A stretch of DNA of 64,000 nt from assembly GCA_965530755.1 (NCBI GenBank), contig CBESNA010000002.1, positions 87,630 through 151,629 on the forward strand, read 5' to 3'. The notes beneath the pieces are model-generated. The model did not search any database. It was given only the letters and a program-made list of their open reading frames with translations, and had not been told where the DNA came from. How positions within the stretch are numbered: the first letter of the stretch is position 1; the number at the start of each line of letters is the position of its first letter. Both the position numbers and the translations under genes were made by a program. Source of the stretch: SZUA-35 sp965530755 (lineage in GTDB: Bacteria > Actinomycetota > Acidimicrobiia > Acidimicrobiales > SZUA-35). This document shows, one piece after another, positions 8,738-17,323 of this stretch.

Positions 8738-9873
8738 TGGCCTCGGTCGTCGGCGTCAACCTGCTCTGGCTCGTCCCTGGTGTCGTCGGCGGGAGTGAGG
8801 AGTACACGGTTCGTTTGCTGCGGGCCTTCGATCGACTCGATCCCGAGGATCTCGAACTGAAGCTCTACGCTCAGCCGGCGCTCGCCGAGGCCTACCCGGA
8901 TCTCACGAACCGCTTCGAAACGGTCGTAGCGCCGAGGGCGCTGTCGAACAAGGTGGCCCGGATCGGCGCCGACGCCACATGGCTCGCGTGGGCAGCGAGG
9001 AACGACGATCTGATCCACCACGCCGGGAGTGTCGTGCCGTCGACCTCGCCTCGGCCATACGTGTTCACCGTCCACGACCTGCAGCCTCTCGACATTCCCG
9101 AGAACTTCCCCCTCATCAAGCGAAACTGGATGAAGCGGATGCTCCCGCCTTCGATCCGGAACGCCACCCTGGTGTTGTGTCCGAGTCGATTCGCCGCAGA
9201 TTCGATCACCCGGCATGTCGACTGGTCCGTCGACCGCATCCGGGTCGTGCCCCACGGCCACGAACCGGTCGAGGCCGGTGTCGCCCATGCCGACGTTGCT
9301 GCCGATCTGCGTCGGCGGTTCGGCCGCTACTTGCTGTTGCCTGCCATCGCCTACCCGCACAAGCGTCACGTCGACCTCATCGACGCCCTGGCTCGTCTGG
9401 CCGGCGATGTCCCTGACCTGTCCGTTGTGTTCACGGGAGGGGCCGGACCGGAGACCTTGGCGCTCGACGCCCATGCGGCGTCCCTCGGTCTCGCCGATCG
9501 CGTGCACCGTCTTGGCCGGGTCTCGGAGTCCGAGCTCGACGATCTCTACCGCTCGGCGACGGCGCTGGTCTTCCCATCGACGTATGAGGGTTTCGGAAAT
9601 CCGGCGCTCGAGGCCATGGCTCGAGGGTGCCCGGTGATCGCCAGTCGAGCCGCCTCCATCCCTGAAGTCGTCGACGATGCCGGTCTGCTGGTCGAGCCCC
9701 GGTCCCCTGAGGCGATTGCGGACGCCGTTCGCCGGCTCCTGTCGGACGACGGTCTCGATGCCCGGCTCCGTATCGCCGGGCCCGAGCGAGCAGCCGCATT
9801 CGGTTGGAAGGCAGCTGGACAGGCCCTGATCGACGCCTACCGCGATGCGCTCGTGATCGAGGGGCGTTCGTGA
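8734..9873 (+). CDS. Glycosyltransferase family 4 (second of three)
   Basis: A GT-B enzyme of 378-379 residues. The N-terminal half includes HDLQPLDIPENFPLIKRN, typical of mannosyl- or rhamnosyltransferase-like GT4 proteins, and the C-terminal half has YEGFGNPALEAMARGCPVI with the E-X7-E pair. Either the GTG at 8734 or the overlapping ATG at 8737 starts it; the upstream stop codon sits inside this pair. The end overlaps the third glycosyltransferase by 4 bp (GTGA). Acceptor unknown. Confidence 0.87.
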   Translation: MMASVVGVNLLWLVPGVVGGSEEYTVRLLRAFDRLDPEDLELKLYAQPALAEAYPDLTNRFETVVAPRALSNKVARIGADATWLAWAARNDDLIHHAGSVVPSTSPRPYVFTVHDLQPLDIPENFPLIKRNWMKRMLPPSIRNATLVLCPSRFAADSITRHVDWSVDRIRVVPHGHEPVEAGVAHADVAADLRRRFGRYLLLPAIAYPHKRHVDLIDALARLAGDVPDLSVVFTGGAGPETLALDAHAASLGLADRVHRLGRVSESELDDLYRSATALVFPSTYEGFGNPALEAMARGCPVIASRAASIPEVVDDAGLLVEPRSPEAIADAVRRLLSDDGLDARLRIAGPERAAAFGWKAAGQALIDAYRDALVIEGRS

Positions 9874-11108
9874 AGCTGCTGCTGCTCTGCCCCCACTTCG
9901 AGCCAGACCTCCATGCGGCGACCGGCGAGGTGATGACGACGTTGGTGCACTCGTTGGCCGACCGTGGCCACCACATCGACGTCGTCACGAGCTTGCCCTG
10001 GTACCGGGGACACGCTGTGCACGAGGGATGGCGCGGCCGACCGTGGCGAGTCGAGGACGCCGACCATGGACGGATCATCCGGGTCTGGCCGTTTCCGGTC
10101 GACAAGAACAACATCCCGGCCAGGGCCATCGGGTTCGGGGGGTTCACCACTCTCGTGGCCGGAGCAGCGTTGACGCTGGATCGCCCGGACCTGGTGATGG
10201 GAATGTCGCCACCGGTGTTCCTCGGCGATGCCGCGTGGCTGGCTGCCAAACGATTCCGCGTGCCGTTCGTGTTCAACGTTCAGGACATCTTCCCCGACGT
10301 CGCTGTCGACTTGGGAGCGCTGAACAACAAGCGAGTCATCAATGCGGCCCGCGCTCACGAGCGATCGCTCTATCGCCGAGCCGACGCCATCACGGTGCTG
10401 TCGACGGACCAACAACGAAACGTCCAGTCGAAGCTCGATCCGGCCGATGGGGACAAGGTGCGCATCATCCACAATTTCGCCGACACCCAGAAGGTGCGCG
10501 TCGTCGACCGGGCGACGACCTATCGGGCCGAGCACGATCTCGGCGACAAGCAGATCGTGATGTATTCGGGCAACGTCGGCCTGAGTCAGTCCTTCGATCT
10601 CGTTCGAGCGGCCGCCGACCGTTTCGCCGATCGACGGGATGTTCACTTCGTGATCAACGGCGAGGGGGCGGCTCGCGCATCGGTTGACGAGTGGGCGGCC
10701 GAACGGCCGAACGTGACGGTCTCGGACTTCGCTCCCCGAGAGGCCGTCAGCGAGGTCCTGGGTGCCGCCGACTTACATCTGATCCTGCTGAAGCGTGGCC
10801 TGGCACAATCGAGTACCCCGTCGAAGATGTACGGCATCCTGGCCGCCGCCCGCCCGGTCCTGGCCTCCATCGACGCAGGTTCCGAGGTCGAGCTCACGAT
10901 CGATGCCGCAGGCGCAGGCCGAGCGGTCCCTCCTGAGGACGAAGCGGCTTTCTTGGCGGCGCTCGACGAGATGCTGGCCGACCCAGCCGCCCTCGGGGAG
11001 ATGGGCCGGAGCGGACGAGCCCACCTTGCCGAGTCGTACAGCCCCGCAGCGCAGGCGGCCGCGTTCGACGACCTGTTCACCGAACTCACCCGATCCGGAG
11101 AACGATGA
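9870..11108 (+). CDS. Glycosyltransferase family 4, WbuB-like (third of three)
   Basis: A 412-residue GT-B enzyme resembling the WbuB group of GT4 enzymes, which add an aminodeoxysugar in O-antigen or capsule pathways in other bacteria. Visible features are the opening KLLLLCPHFEPDLHA, the FNVQDIFPDVAVDLG segment and MYSGNVGLSQSFDL at the donor site. The GTG at 9870 is chosen over an in-frame start at 9804 because the family begins with KLLLLCPHF, it gives a 4-bp GTGA overlap, and a GAGGGG sequence lies just upstream. The stop overlaps manC by 4 bp. The sugar transferred is unknown. Confidence 0.87.
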   Translation: MKLLLLCPHFEPDLHAATGEVMTTLVHSLADRGHHIDVVTSLPWYRGHAVHEGWRGRPWRVEDADHGRIIRVWPFPVDKNNIPARAIGFGGFTTLVAGAALTLDRPDLVMGMSPPVFLGDAAWLAAKRFRVPFVFNVQDIFPDVAVDLGALNNKRVINAARAHERSLYRRADAITVLSTDQQRNVQSKLDPADGDKVRIIHNFADTQKVRVVDRATTYRAEHDLGDKQIVMYSGNVGLSQSFDLVRAAADRFADRRDVHFVINGEGAARASVDEWAAERPNVTVSDFAPREAVSEVLGAADLHLILLKRGLAQSSTPSKMYGILAAARPVLASIDAGSEVELTIDAAGAGRAVPPEDEAAFLAALDEMLADPAALGEMGRSGRAHLAESYSPAAQAAAFDDLFTELTRSGER

Positions 11109-12199
11109 CCGATCTTTCCCACGCCTACGCCGTCGTCCTCGCCGGAGGGTACGGCGAACGATTCTGGCCGGCCAGTACCGCAGCCAAACCGAAGCAGCTG
11201 CTATCGCTGCTCGGCGACCGCACGATGCTCGAAATGGCGGTCGACCGGCTCGACGGTCTGATCCCGGTCGAAAGGGTGATCGTGCTGACCAGCGTCGATC
11301 TGGTCGACGCGACCCGATCGGCGACTCCGGGGCTCCCGATCGACAACGTCATCGGCGAGCCGATGCGCCGAGACACCGCAGCCGCAGTGGCACTGGCAGC
11401 CGCAGTGGTGAAGGCCCGCGACCCCGAGGGAGTGTTCTGCATTGTCACTGCCGACCACGTGATGGGAGATCTCGATCGTTTCCGCGAGACGCTGTCGGCT
11501 GGCCTGAACCTGGCCTCGGTCGAAGACGTACTGATCACGATCGGGATCACGCCCCGGTATCCGGCGACGGGCTACGGCTACATCCACGCCGTCGATCGTC
11601 TGTCGGCATCAGACGAAATCGAATTCCGTTCGGTCGACCGATTCGTCGAGAAACCGGATCGGGCCACCGCCGCTGGTTACGTCGACTCGGGAGAATTTTG
11701 GTGGAACTCCGGCATGTTCATCTGGTCGGTCGCCGCCGTGCACCGTGCGTTCGCTGCTCATCGACCCGAACTCGCCTCGTTCATCGACGCATTGGTTCCC
11801 GCTGTCGACACTCCCGCCTTCGCCCAGGCCCTATTCGATGGCTTCGAACCGCTCGACAAGATCTCGATCGACTATGCGTTGATGGAGCGGGCCGACAACA
11901 TCGTCATGGCTGTCGGGACATTCGCATGGGATGACGTCGGCAGCTGGCCTGCTGTCGGCGACCACCTCGACACCGACGCCGACGGCAATGCGGTGCGAGG
12001 TGAACTGGAGGCTCTGGATGCGACGTCGAACATCGTGGTCGGCGCCGACGGCAGGCTCACAGCGCTCATTGGGGTCAGCGACCTGATCGTTGTGCACACC
12101 GAGACCGCCACCCTGATCGTGCCAAAGGATCGGGCCGAAGAGGTCAAGTCGCTGGTCGCCCGCATGCGAGCCGATCCCGGCCGCAGCAACCTCGTCTGA
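11105..12199 (+). CDS. manC: Mannose-1-phosphate guanylyltransferase
   Basis: A 364-residue nucleotidyltransferase that makes GDP-mannose from mannose-1-phosphate and GTP. The signature AGGYGERFWPAS (13-24) with KPKQLL, then EPMRRDTAAAVALAA, TADHVMGD and the substrate motif VEKPD are visible, along with FWWNSGMFIW. Length fits the single-domain form without the C-terminal isomerase domain of AlgA-type enzymes; isomerase is encoded separately (manA at 35.7 kb). It is the last gene of the sugar operon and its product feeds gmd (19.4-20.4 kb). Confidence 0.93.
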   Translation: MTDLSHAYAVVLAGGYGERFWPASTAAKPKQLLSLLGDRTMLEMAVDRLDGLIPVERVIVLTSVDLVDATRSATPGLPIDNVIGEPMRRDTAAAVALAAAVVKARDPEGVFCIVTADHVMGDLDRFRETLSAGLNLASVEDVLITIGITPRYPATGYGYIHAVDRLSASDEIEFRSVDRFVEKPDRATAAGYVDSGEFWWNSGMFIWSVAAVHRAFAAHRPELASFIDALVPAVDTPAFAQALFDGFEPLDKISIDYALMERADNIVMAVGTFAWDDVGSWPAVGDHLDTDADGNAVRGELEALDATSNIVVGADGRLTALIGVSDLIVVHTETATLIVPKDRAEEVKSLVARMRADPGRSNLV

Positions 12200-12205
12200 C
12201 CCTCG

Positions 12206-12276
12206 CCCCCTCCCGTTCTGCGACACGACAGCGTCATTTCTGCTGGTGTGGTCTTGGCAGAACAAGCGGGTTGGGG
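12206..12276. terminator. Bidirectional hairpin between manC and the helicase gene
   Basis: Between the convergent manC and helicase genes, GTTCTGC (12215-12221) pairs with GCAGAAC (12257-12263). The stem can extend through CCCG/CGGG and CCCC/GGGG. There is no U-tract, as is usual for GC-rich actinobacterial terminators. Confidence 0.45.
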
Positions 12277-12279
12277 AGA

Positions 12280-14844
12280 TCAGGTGGGGCCGATGTCGAC
12301 GAAGCGGAGGACCGCCTTGTTCTGCTCGGCGGACGCCTCGATGTCGACGAACGCCCTGATTCGCCACTCGTCGTTGCCGTCCGGATCCTGGATGATCTGC
12401 ACCACGGACTGATCGACGGAGGGGTCGTAGAGGAACCGCCCGGGGCTGCGAGCCCCGGCATCCATCAAGATGTGGTCGTATTCGTCCCAGTAGTCGGCCA
12501 TGGCTTCGACGAGGTCGCCGACAGTGCCCCAAACGTCTGGATCGGCAGCGGCATCGACGATGACGTCATAACCCCGTTTCGCGGCCAGGCGGTTCACCCA
12601 GTCGAACACCTGATTGCGGACCATCACCCGGAACGCCCGCGGGTCGTCGACGATCGACGGCGGCTCGTCGTTGGTTGGCCGTATCGCTTCCTCGGCATTC
12701 GTTTCGGGGTCGATCAGCCGTTCCCATTCGTCGATCAGGCTGGAATCGACCTGACGGACCAGAGCGCCGAGCCAGGCGATGAGGTCGTCGATCTCGTCGG
12801 TCTTGAGGTCCTCGGCGATGTTCTGGATGAGCCCTTTGTAGACGTCGGACAAGTAGCGGAGCACCACACCTTCGGACCTCTTCAGCCCGTGATACTGCAC
12901 GTACTCGCTGAACGTCATCGCCTTTTCGAAGAGCTCGCGAACGATCGACTTGGGTTTGATGTTGTCCTGACCGACCCAGGGGTGCTTCGACCGGAACGCA
13001 TTGAAACTCTCGTAGAGCCACTCGGCATTGGGCTTCGGGGCCTCGACCTCGACGAGTCGCTCCATCCGCTCCTCATACTCGACACCGCGCATCTTCATGT
13101 CGGCCATGAGTTCGTCCTTGGCCCGATTGACCTGAGCGGCGATGATCACACCCGGGCTCTCCTGGACAGACTCGATGATCGTGAGCATGTCGATGGCGTG
13201 GGGGAGTTCGGTCTCTTCCTCCGGCGCGGGAAGTTGCCCGAGCGCCTCGAGGGCCCACAGCGAGAGCGGTTGGTGCAGAGCGAACTCGTTCTGCAGGTCG
13301 AAGTTGACCCGCACCCGCCGCCCGAGCTCATCCGGCTCGTCCGGGAATTCGAGCAGGTTCGCCTCGACCAGCGAGCGGTAGATCGCGATCGATCGCCGGA
13401 TGTGATTTCGGCGACGATTCTTGGTCTCGTGGTTGTGCTGCATGAGATGTCGAGTGGCTTCACATCCGTCGACACCTCCGATCACAGGACGGTCGAGCAG
13501 GCTCATGACCATCTGGTGATTCACCTGGAAGTGGGAGCGCAACGGTTCGGGGTCGCCGTTGATCATCTTGGTGAAGGTCTCTTCGGTCCAGTGTGAGTAC
13601 CCGCGCTCGGGTGGCTTCTTCTTCACCACCTTCTTCTTGCCGCTCGACGCCGCCTTCTCCGCGGCTTTCAGGTTGTCGACGATGTGGGGAGGAGCCTGAG
13701 CCCAGACGGTACCGAGATCGTCGAAACCCTTCCGACCGGCGCGGCCGGAGATCTGTTGGAACTCGCGATTCCGGAGAATGCGGTTCGACTGCCCGTCGTA
13801 CTTGCACAGCTGGGTGAACAACACCGACCGGATTGGGACGTTGACCCCCACCCCGAGCGTGTCGGTGCCGCAGATGATCTTCAGCAGCCCTCCCTGCGCC
13901 AGTTTCTCCACCAGCAGTCGGTACTTGGGGAGAAGACCTGCATGATGCACACCGATGCCGCCGCTGATGAACCGACGCAAGTCCTTGCCGATCGGGGAAT
14001 CGAAGCGGAAACCGCCGATTGCGGCCTTCAGTTCGGCCTTCTCCGCCTTCGTCAGCGGATCGAGTGAGAGGTATCCCTGCGCCGCCTCGGTCGCCTCGCG
14101 CTGAGTGAAGTGCACGAGGTAGATCGGTGCTCGACCGGTGTTCAGCAGCTCTTCGACGCTGGCGTGAAGCGTGGTTCGGCGGTACTCGAACTCGAGCGGC
14201 ACCGGGCGGGTCACCGAGCTGACCACGCTGGTCTGGCGCCCCGTCCTCTTCGTCAGGTCCCGCTCGAAGAAGTCGATCGAGCCGAGTGTGGCCGACATCA
14301 GGAGGAACTGGGTGTGTGGGAGTTCCAGCAGTGGGATCTGCCACGCCCAGCCCCGCTGCGGGTCGCCGTAGTAGTGGAACTCGTCGACGACGGCGACATC
14401 GACCGGAGTGTTCGCCCCGTCCCGCAGGGCCCAGTTCGCCAGAATCTCTGCTGTGCAACAAATGATTGGTGCGTCGGCGTTCACACTGGCGTCACCGGTG
14501 ATCATGCCGACGCGTTCGGACCCGAACTCCCGGCAGAGGGCGAAGAACTTCTCGCTGACCAAGGCCTTGATCGGCGCGGTGTAGACGCTGCGTTTGTCAG
14601 CAGCCAGCGCCGCATAGTGGGCGGCGACTCCGACCAACGACTTGCCCGATCCCGTCGGGGTGTTGAGGATGACGTGATTGCCTGCGAGCAGTTCGAAGAT
14701 GGCCTCTTCTTGGGCGTCGTAGAGCTCGAGCCCCATCTCGTCGGCGTAGGCCATGAAACCGTCGAGCAGTGCGCCTTCGTCCGGGGCGGGCGGAAGATGC
14801 CGGATCAGCGGTGGAAGCGATTCGGCGGACCCGGTGACAGACAC
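12280..14844 (-). CDS. Ski2-like DEAD/DEAH-box RNA helicase with DUF3516 C-terminal region
   Basis: An 854-residue superfamily 2 helicase. Motif I is TPTGSGKS (62-69), motif II is DEFH (154-157), motif III is SAT (184-186), and motif VI lies in QISGRAGRKGFD near residues 367-378. The long C-terminal half corresponds to the actinobacterial DUF3516 extension of unknown role. The protein most resembles Ski2/HelY-type RNA helicases, so RNA unwinding or surveillance is likely but unproven. The GTG start is 6 nt from a -10 hexamer. It is divergent from the DUF1737 gene. Confidence 0.9.
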   Translation of the reverse strand: MSVTGSAESLPPLIRHLPPAPDEGALLDGFMAYADEMGLELYDAQEEAIFELLAGNHVILNTPTGSGKSLVGVAAHYAALAADKRSVYTAPIKALVSEKFFALCREFGSERVGMITGDASVNADAPIICCTAEILANWALRDGANTPVDVAVVDEFHYYGDPQRGWAWQIPLLELPHTQFLLMSATLGSIDFFERDLTKRTGRQTSVVSSVTRPVPLEFEYRRTTLHASVEELLNTGRAPIYLVHFTQREATEAAQGYLSLDPLTKAEKAELKAAIGGFRFDSPIGKDLRRFISGGIGVHHAGLLPKYRLLVEKLAQGGLLKIICGTDTLGVGVNVPIRSVLFTQLCKYDGQSNRILRNREFQQISGRAGRKGFDDLGTVWAQAPPHIVDNLKAAEKAASSGKKKVVKKKPPERGYSHWTEETFTKMINGDPEPLRSHFQVNHQMVMSLLDRPVIGGVDGCEATRHLMQHNHETKNRRRNHIRRSIAIYRSLVEANLLEFPDEPDELGRRVRVNFDLQNEFALHQPLSLWALEALGQLPAPEEETELPHAIDMLTIIESVQESPGVIIAAQVNRAKDELMADMKMRGVEYEERMERLVEVEAPKPNAEWLYESFNAFRSKHPWVGQDNIKPKSIVRELFEKAMTFSEYVQYHGLKRSEGVVLRYLSDVYKGLIQNIAEDLKTDEIDDLIAWLGALVRQVDSSLIDEWERLIDPETNAEEAIRPTNDEPPSIVDDPRAFRVMVRNQVFDWVNRLAAKRGYDVIVDAAADPDVWGTVGDLVEAMADYWDEYDHILMDAGARSPGRFLYDPSVDQSVVQIIQDPDGNDEWRIRAFVDIEASAEQNKAVLRFVDIGPT

Positions 14845-14850
14845 GACGTC

Positions 14851-14856
14851 ACACTA
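14851..14856 (-). promoter_or_regulatory. Leaderless -10 element for the helicase gene
   Basis: TAGTGT on the minus strand is followed by 6 nt and the GTG at 14844. Confidence 0.5.
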
Positions 14857-14920
14857 CCGGCCGCCCGAACACCGTCCCGGTGTCCGCGTCGCGTCCGTCG
14901 GTCCGATCGCGCGACACGGC

Positions 14921-14926
14921 TAGCGT
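14921..14926 (+). promoter_or_regulatory. Leaderless -10 element for the DUF1737 gene
   Basis: TAGCGT is followed by 7 nt and the GTG at 14934. It fixes the start of a small gene that would otherwise be over-extended upstream. Confidence 0.55.
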
Positions 14927-14933
14927 CGACCCC

Positions 14934-15128
14934 GTGATCCGTTATCGCTACCTCACCGGCCCTGACGACTCCAGCTTCTGCGACCGGGTCACTGATGCAT
15001 TGAACGATGGCTGGGAGTTGCACGGCGGCCCCACCCTGGCGTTCAACTCCGACACCAGGCAGATGACCTGTGGTCAAGCCGTTGTCCGTCGTGGCCACCC
15101 TGACGATCAGGTTGGGTCGGCGTCATGA
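14934..15128 (+). CDS. DUF1737 small protein
   Basis: A 64-residue protein. It matches the DUF1737 pattern: YRYLTGPDD, then FCDRVTDALNDGWELHGGP, then a C-terminal strand leading into QAVV. The family is widespread, very small and of unknown function. The GTG at 14934 is preferred over 14880 because the family starts at this point and a -10 element precedes it. Its stop overlaps the downstream SDR gene by 4 bp (ATGA), so the two are coupled and may act together. Confidence 0.85.
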   Translation: MIRYRYLTGPDDSSFCDRVTDALNDGWELHGGPTLAFNSDTRQMTCGQAVVRRGHPDDQVGSAS

Positions 15129-15823
15129 GGATCCTCGTCACCGGCGCCAACCGTGGTCTCGGACTCGAGCTCGTCAGGCAGTGGCTGTCAGGCGGTCATG
15201 AAGTCTGGGGAAGCGCCCGCACGGCCGCCCCGGCTGACCTCTTGGCGCTCCAACCAGCTGGTGCGATTCAACTCGACCTCGCTGACGAGTCTTCGATCGT
15301 GGCCGGGATCGAGGCGCTTCGATCCCAGATCGATGGGCTCGATCTGCTCGTGAACTGCGCCGGGGTCGACGCTCGAGCGTTTGGTGTCGAGGACCCTCGC
15401 GGCCCGTTCGACGTCGACGCATCCGTCATGAACGAGGTGATGCGCATCAATGCGACGGGGCCGATGCTGGTGACTCGTGAGTCCCTTCCGCTTCTGCGAT
15501 CCGGCACCGATCCGCTGGTTCTCAACGTCTCGTCCCAGCTCGGATCCATGCAGGTGGCGGCTACCAAGGGTCGAGACACGGTGTATTGCGTGTCGAAGGC
15601 GGCCCTCAACATGTGGAGTGTGAAGGCTGCGGCCGCGCTCGAGCCGGAGGGCATCGGTCTCGTGATGCTGCATCCCGGGTGGGTCAGCACCGACATGGGC
15701 GGCGCATCGGCGCAGTTGACACCGACGGAATCGGCAGCCTCGATCGTGGCGACCGTGTCATCGCTGACGTTCGAGGACAGCGGTCGCTTCATCACCTGGG
15801 ATGGCGCCGATCACCCTTGGTGA
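15125..15823 (+). CDS. Short-chain dehydrogenase/reductase
   Basis: A 232-residue classical-type SDR. The cofactor motif TGANRGLG is at 6-13, NCAG near 77-80, a catalytic Ser in NVSSQLGSM, and a Tyr-X3-Lys in YCVSK. The overall shape resembles C-factor/sniffer-like SDRs. The substrate is unknown. It is translationally coupled to the DUF1737 gene and converges on cofE. Confidence 0.85.
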   Translation: MRILVTGANRGLGLELVRQWLSGGHEVWGSARTAAPADLLALQPAGAIQLDLADESSIVAGIEALRSQIDGLDLLVNCAGVDARAFGVEDPRGPFDVDASVMNEVMRINATGPMLVTRESLPLLRSGTDPLVLNVSSQLGSMQVAATKGRDTVYCVSKAALNMWSVKAAAALEPEGIGLVMLHPGWVSTDMGGASAQLTPTESAASIVATVSSLTFEDSGRFITWDGADHPW

Positions 15824-15862
15824 GTAGCTGCTCGATCGGAGTCTCGATGGGTGGCAGGTCGC

Positions 15863-15876
15863 TCGGCCGCGGCCGA
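15863..15876. terminator. GC palindrome between convergent SDR and cofE genes
   Basis: A perfect 14-bp palindrome, TCGGCCGCGGCCGA, lies in the 55-bp gap between the two convergent genes, 3 bp from the cofE stop. A role as a bidirectional terminator is plausible, though the symmetric centre leaves little loop. Confidence 0.3.
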
Positions 15877-15878
15877 AG

Positions 15879-16592
15879 TCAGCGGAACAAGTCTTCGGCG
15901 GGGGAGCGCACGACGTCGCCAACCACGCTGCCCTCACCGAACCAGGTGGGGTCGACGCCGCGGATCACGGCCACGGCAATCCCCGTGGCCTTGCCTCGCA
16001 CGAGTTCGGCCGCACCGGCGAGCTCATCGACGATGCAGACCTCGGTGACGTGCAACTCACGGCCGACCGCGTCATCGGTACCTCGCAGATCGAGAATCGC
16101 CTTGATCCCAGCGCACCCGAGTGCGATGTCGGTGATGCCGCGCCGCCACGGCCGTCCGAAGGTGTCGGCGACGATGATGGCGGTGGTGACACCCAGTCGT
16201 CCCTTGATGGCATCCCTGAGTCGACGAGCAGATCGGTCAGAGTCGTCCGGCAAGAGGGCGGCGATGTTCGGAGCGACGTTCGACCGGTCGATGCCCGCAT
16301 TTGCGCACACGTAGCCGTGTTTCGTCTCGCTGATGATGAGATCTCCTCGTCGCCGAAGCACACGAGCCGATTCCTGCAGCACGAGCGGCTTGTGCGAGAG
16401 CGGATCGTCAGGGTCGACCTCGACCAGCTTTCCCTCGGCCTTCGAGACCACCTTCTGGCTCACGACCAGGACATCGTCGTCCTCCAGGCCGAGCTCCGCC
16501 TGGCAGGCCTCGATGATCAGTCCCGCGAGGTCGTCGCCAGGTCGTACTTCGGGCATGCCGGGGATGGGGATGATTTCGATTCGACGGGGCAC
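15879..16592 (-). CDS. cofE: Coenzyme F420-0:L-glutamate ligase
   Basis: A 237-residue enzyme that adds gamma-linked glutamates to F420-0 using GTP. Family features are the opening IEIIPIPGMPEVRPGDDL, the VVSQKVVSKAEG motif, the ETKHGYVCANAGID segment and GITDIALGCAGI. The GTG at 16592 is set by a -10 hexamer 7 nt upstream; the longer frame to 16655 would cover the divergent gene's promoter. In mycobacteria CofE is fused to an FMN-binding reductase (FbiB); here that C-terminal domain is absent. cofD is 1.9 kb further on the same strand. Confidence 0.92.
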   Translation of the reverse strand: MPRRIEIIPIPGMPEVRPGDDLAGLIIEACQAELGLEDDDVLVVSQKVVSKAEGKLVEVDPDDPLSHKPLVLQESARVLRRRGDLIISETKHGYVCANAGIDRSNVAPNIAALLPDDSDRSARRLRDAIKGRLGVTTAIIVADTFGRPWRRGITDIALGCAGIKAILDLRGTDDAVGRELHVTEVCIVDELAGAAELVRGKATGIAVAVIRGVDPTWFGEGSVVGDVVRSPAEDLFR

Positions 16593-16599
16593 GGGGGGC

Positions 16600-16605
16600 A
16601 CATTA
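16600..16605 (-). promoter_or_regulatory. Leaderless -10 element for cofE
   Basis: TAATGT on the minus strand is followed by 7 nt and the GTG at 16592. It faces the element of the divergent His-rich gene 23 bp away. Confidence 0.55.
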
Positions 16606-16628
16606 CGCGAGCTTTCGTCGAAACCCCC

Positions 16629-16634
16629 TACGCT
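16629..16634 (+). promoter_or_regulatory. Leaderless -10 element for the His-rich membrane protein gene
   Basis: TACGCT is followed by 8 nt and the GTG at 16643. Confidence 0.5.
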
Positions 16635-16642
16635 TGCCCGCT

Positions 16643-17296
16643 GTGGGCAAAGCATCTCGAAACAAGAATTCGTCTGACTCGGTCAAGGTCTCCAAGGTCC
16701 AGAACCCCGATCAGGGTCGGTCGTGGTTCCTGCCGGTCATGGCCGCGGTCACACTCCTCGGTGCCGGCGCCGTCACACTTCTCGCCATGAACCGCGAGTC
16801 GAATGCGGACGTCCGTCCGCTTCTCAGCGATCACTGGCACGCGGCCTATGGCGTGTACGTCTGCGATTCGTTCCAAGACCCGATCCTGGACACCACGGAT
16901 CCCGAGGGCGTCCACACCCACGAGGACGGCATCATCCACATCCATCCGTTCCGCACCACGGCATCTGGCAACAACGCCACGGTCGATGCGTTCTTCCGGG
17001 CTACGGGCAGCGAATTGACCGACGACGGCCTCACGCCGGGTCCCGGTGTCGTTGGCGACGCCGTGGTCGAAGCCGACGGCTGCAACGGTGAGCCGGCGAC
17101 CTGGCAGATCGCCTATTGGGACAATGCCATCCTCGCCGAGGGCGGTTCCGAGCCAGACACGATCCTCAGCACCGATCTCGCCAACTTCCGTTTCCGTGGC
17201 GACGTCTCCGCAATCACGTTCGCTCTCGTTCCAGAAGGCGCCAAGATCCCACCGCCGCCGTCGATCCCCGGGTTGAGCAACCTCACCGACGTCTGA
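16643..17296 (+). CDS. Membrane-anchored His-rich protein of unknown function
   Basis: A 217-residue protein. Residues 2-27 are polar and basic, 28-49 form one transmembrane segment, and the rest should lie outside the membrane. The external part opens with DHWHAAYGVYVC (63-74) and has a His cluster, GVHTHEDGIIHIHPF (89-103), with His at 91, 93, 99 and 101. These could bind a metal, but no known family was recognised. GTG at 16643 gives the short Gly-Lys-Ala-Ser-Arg opening and follows a -10 element, so it is preferred over 16634. It is divergent from cofE and shares a 50-bp promoter region with it. Confidence 0.8.
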   Translation: MGKASRNKNSSDSVKVSKVQNPDQGRSWFLPVMAAVTLLGAGAVTLLAMNRESNADVRPLLSDHWHAAYGVYVCDSFQDPILDTTDPEGVHTHEDGIIHIHPFRTTASGNNATVDAFFRATGSELTDDGLTPGPGVVGDAVVEADGCNGEPATWQIAYWDNAILAEGGSEPDTILSTDLANFRFRGDVSAITFALVPEGAKIPPPPSIPGLSNLTDV

Positions 17297-17323
17297 AACC
17301 ATCGGCGACGAGCAAAGGGGGAA

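Noticed and set aside
12271..13596. Long plus-strand open frame (441 codons) across the helicase gene
   Set aside because: It is the antisense shadow of a clear helicase gene; GC-rich codon bias keeps it open, and it shows no domain motif or promoter.
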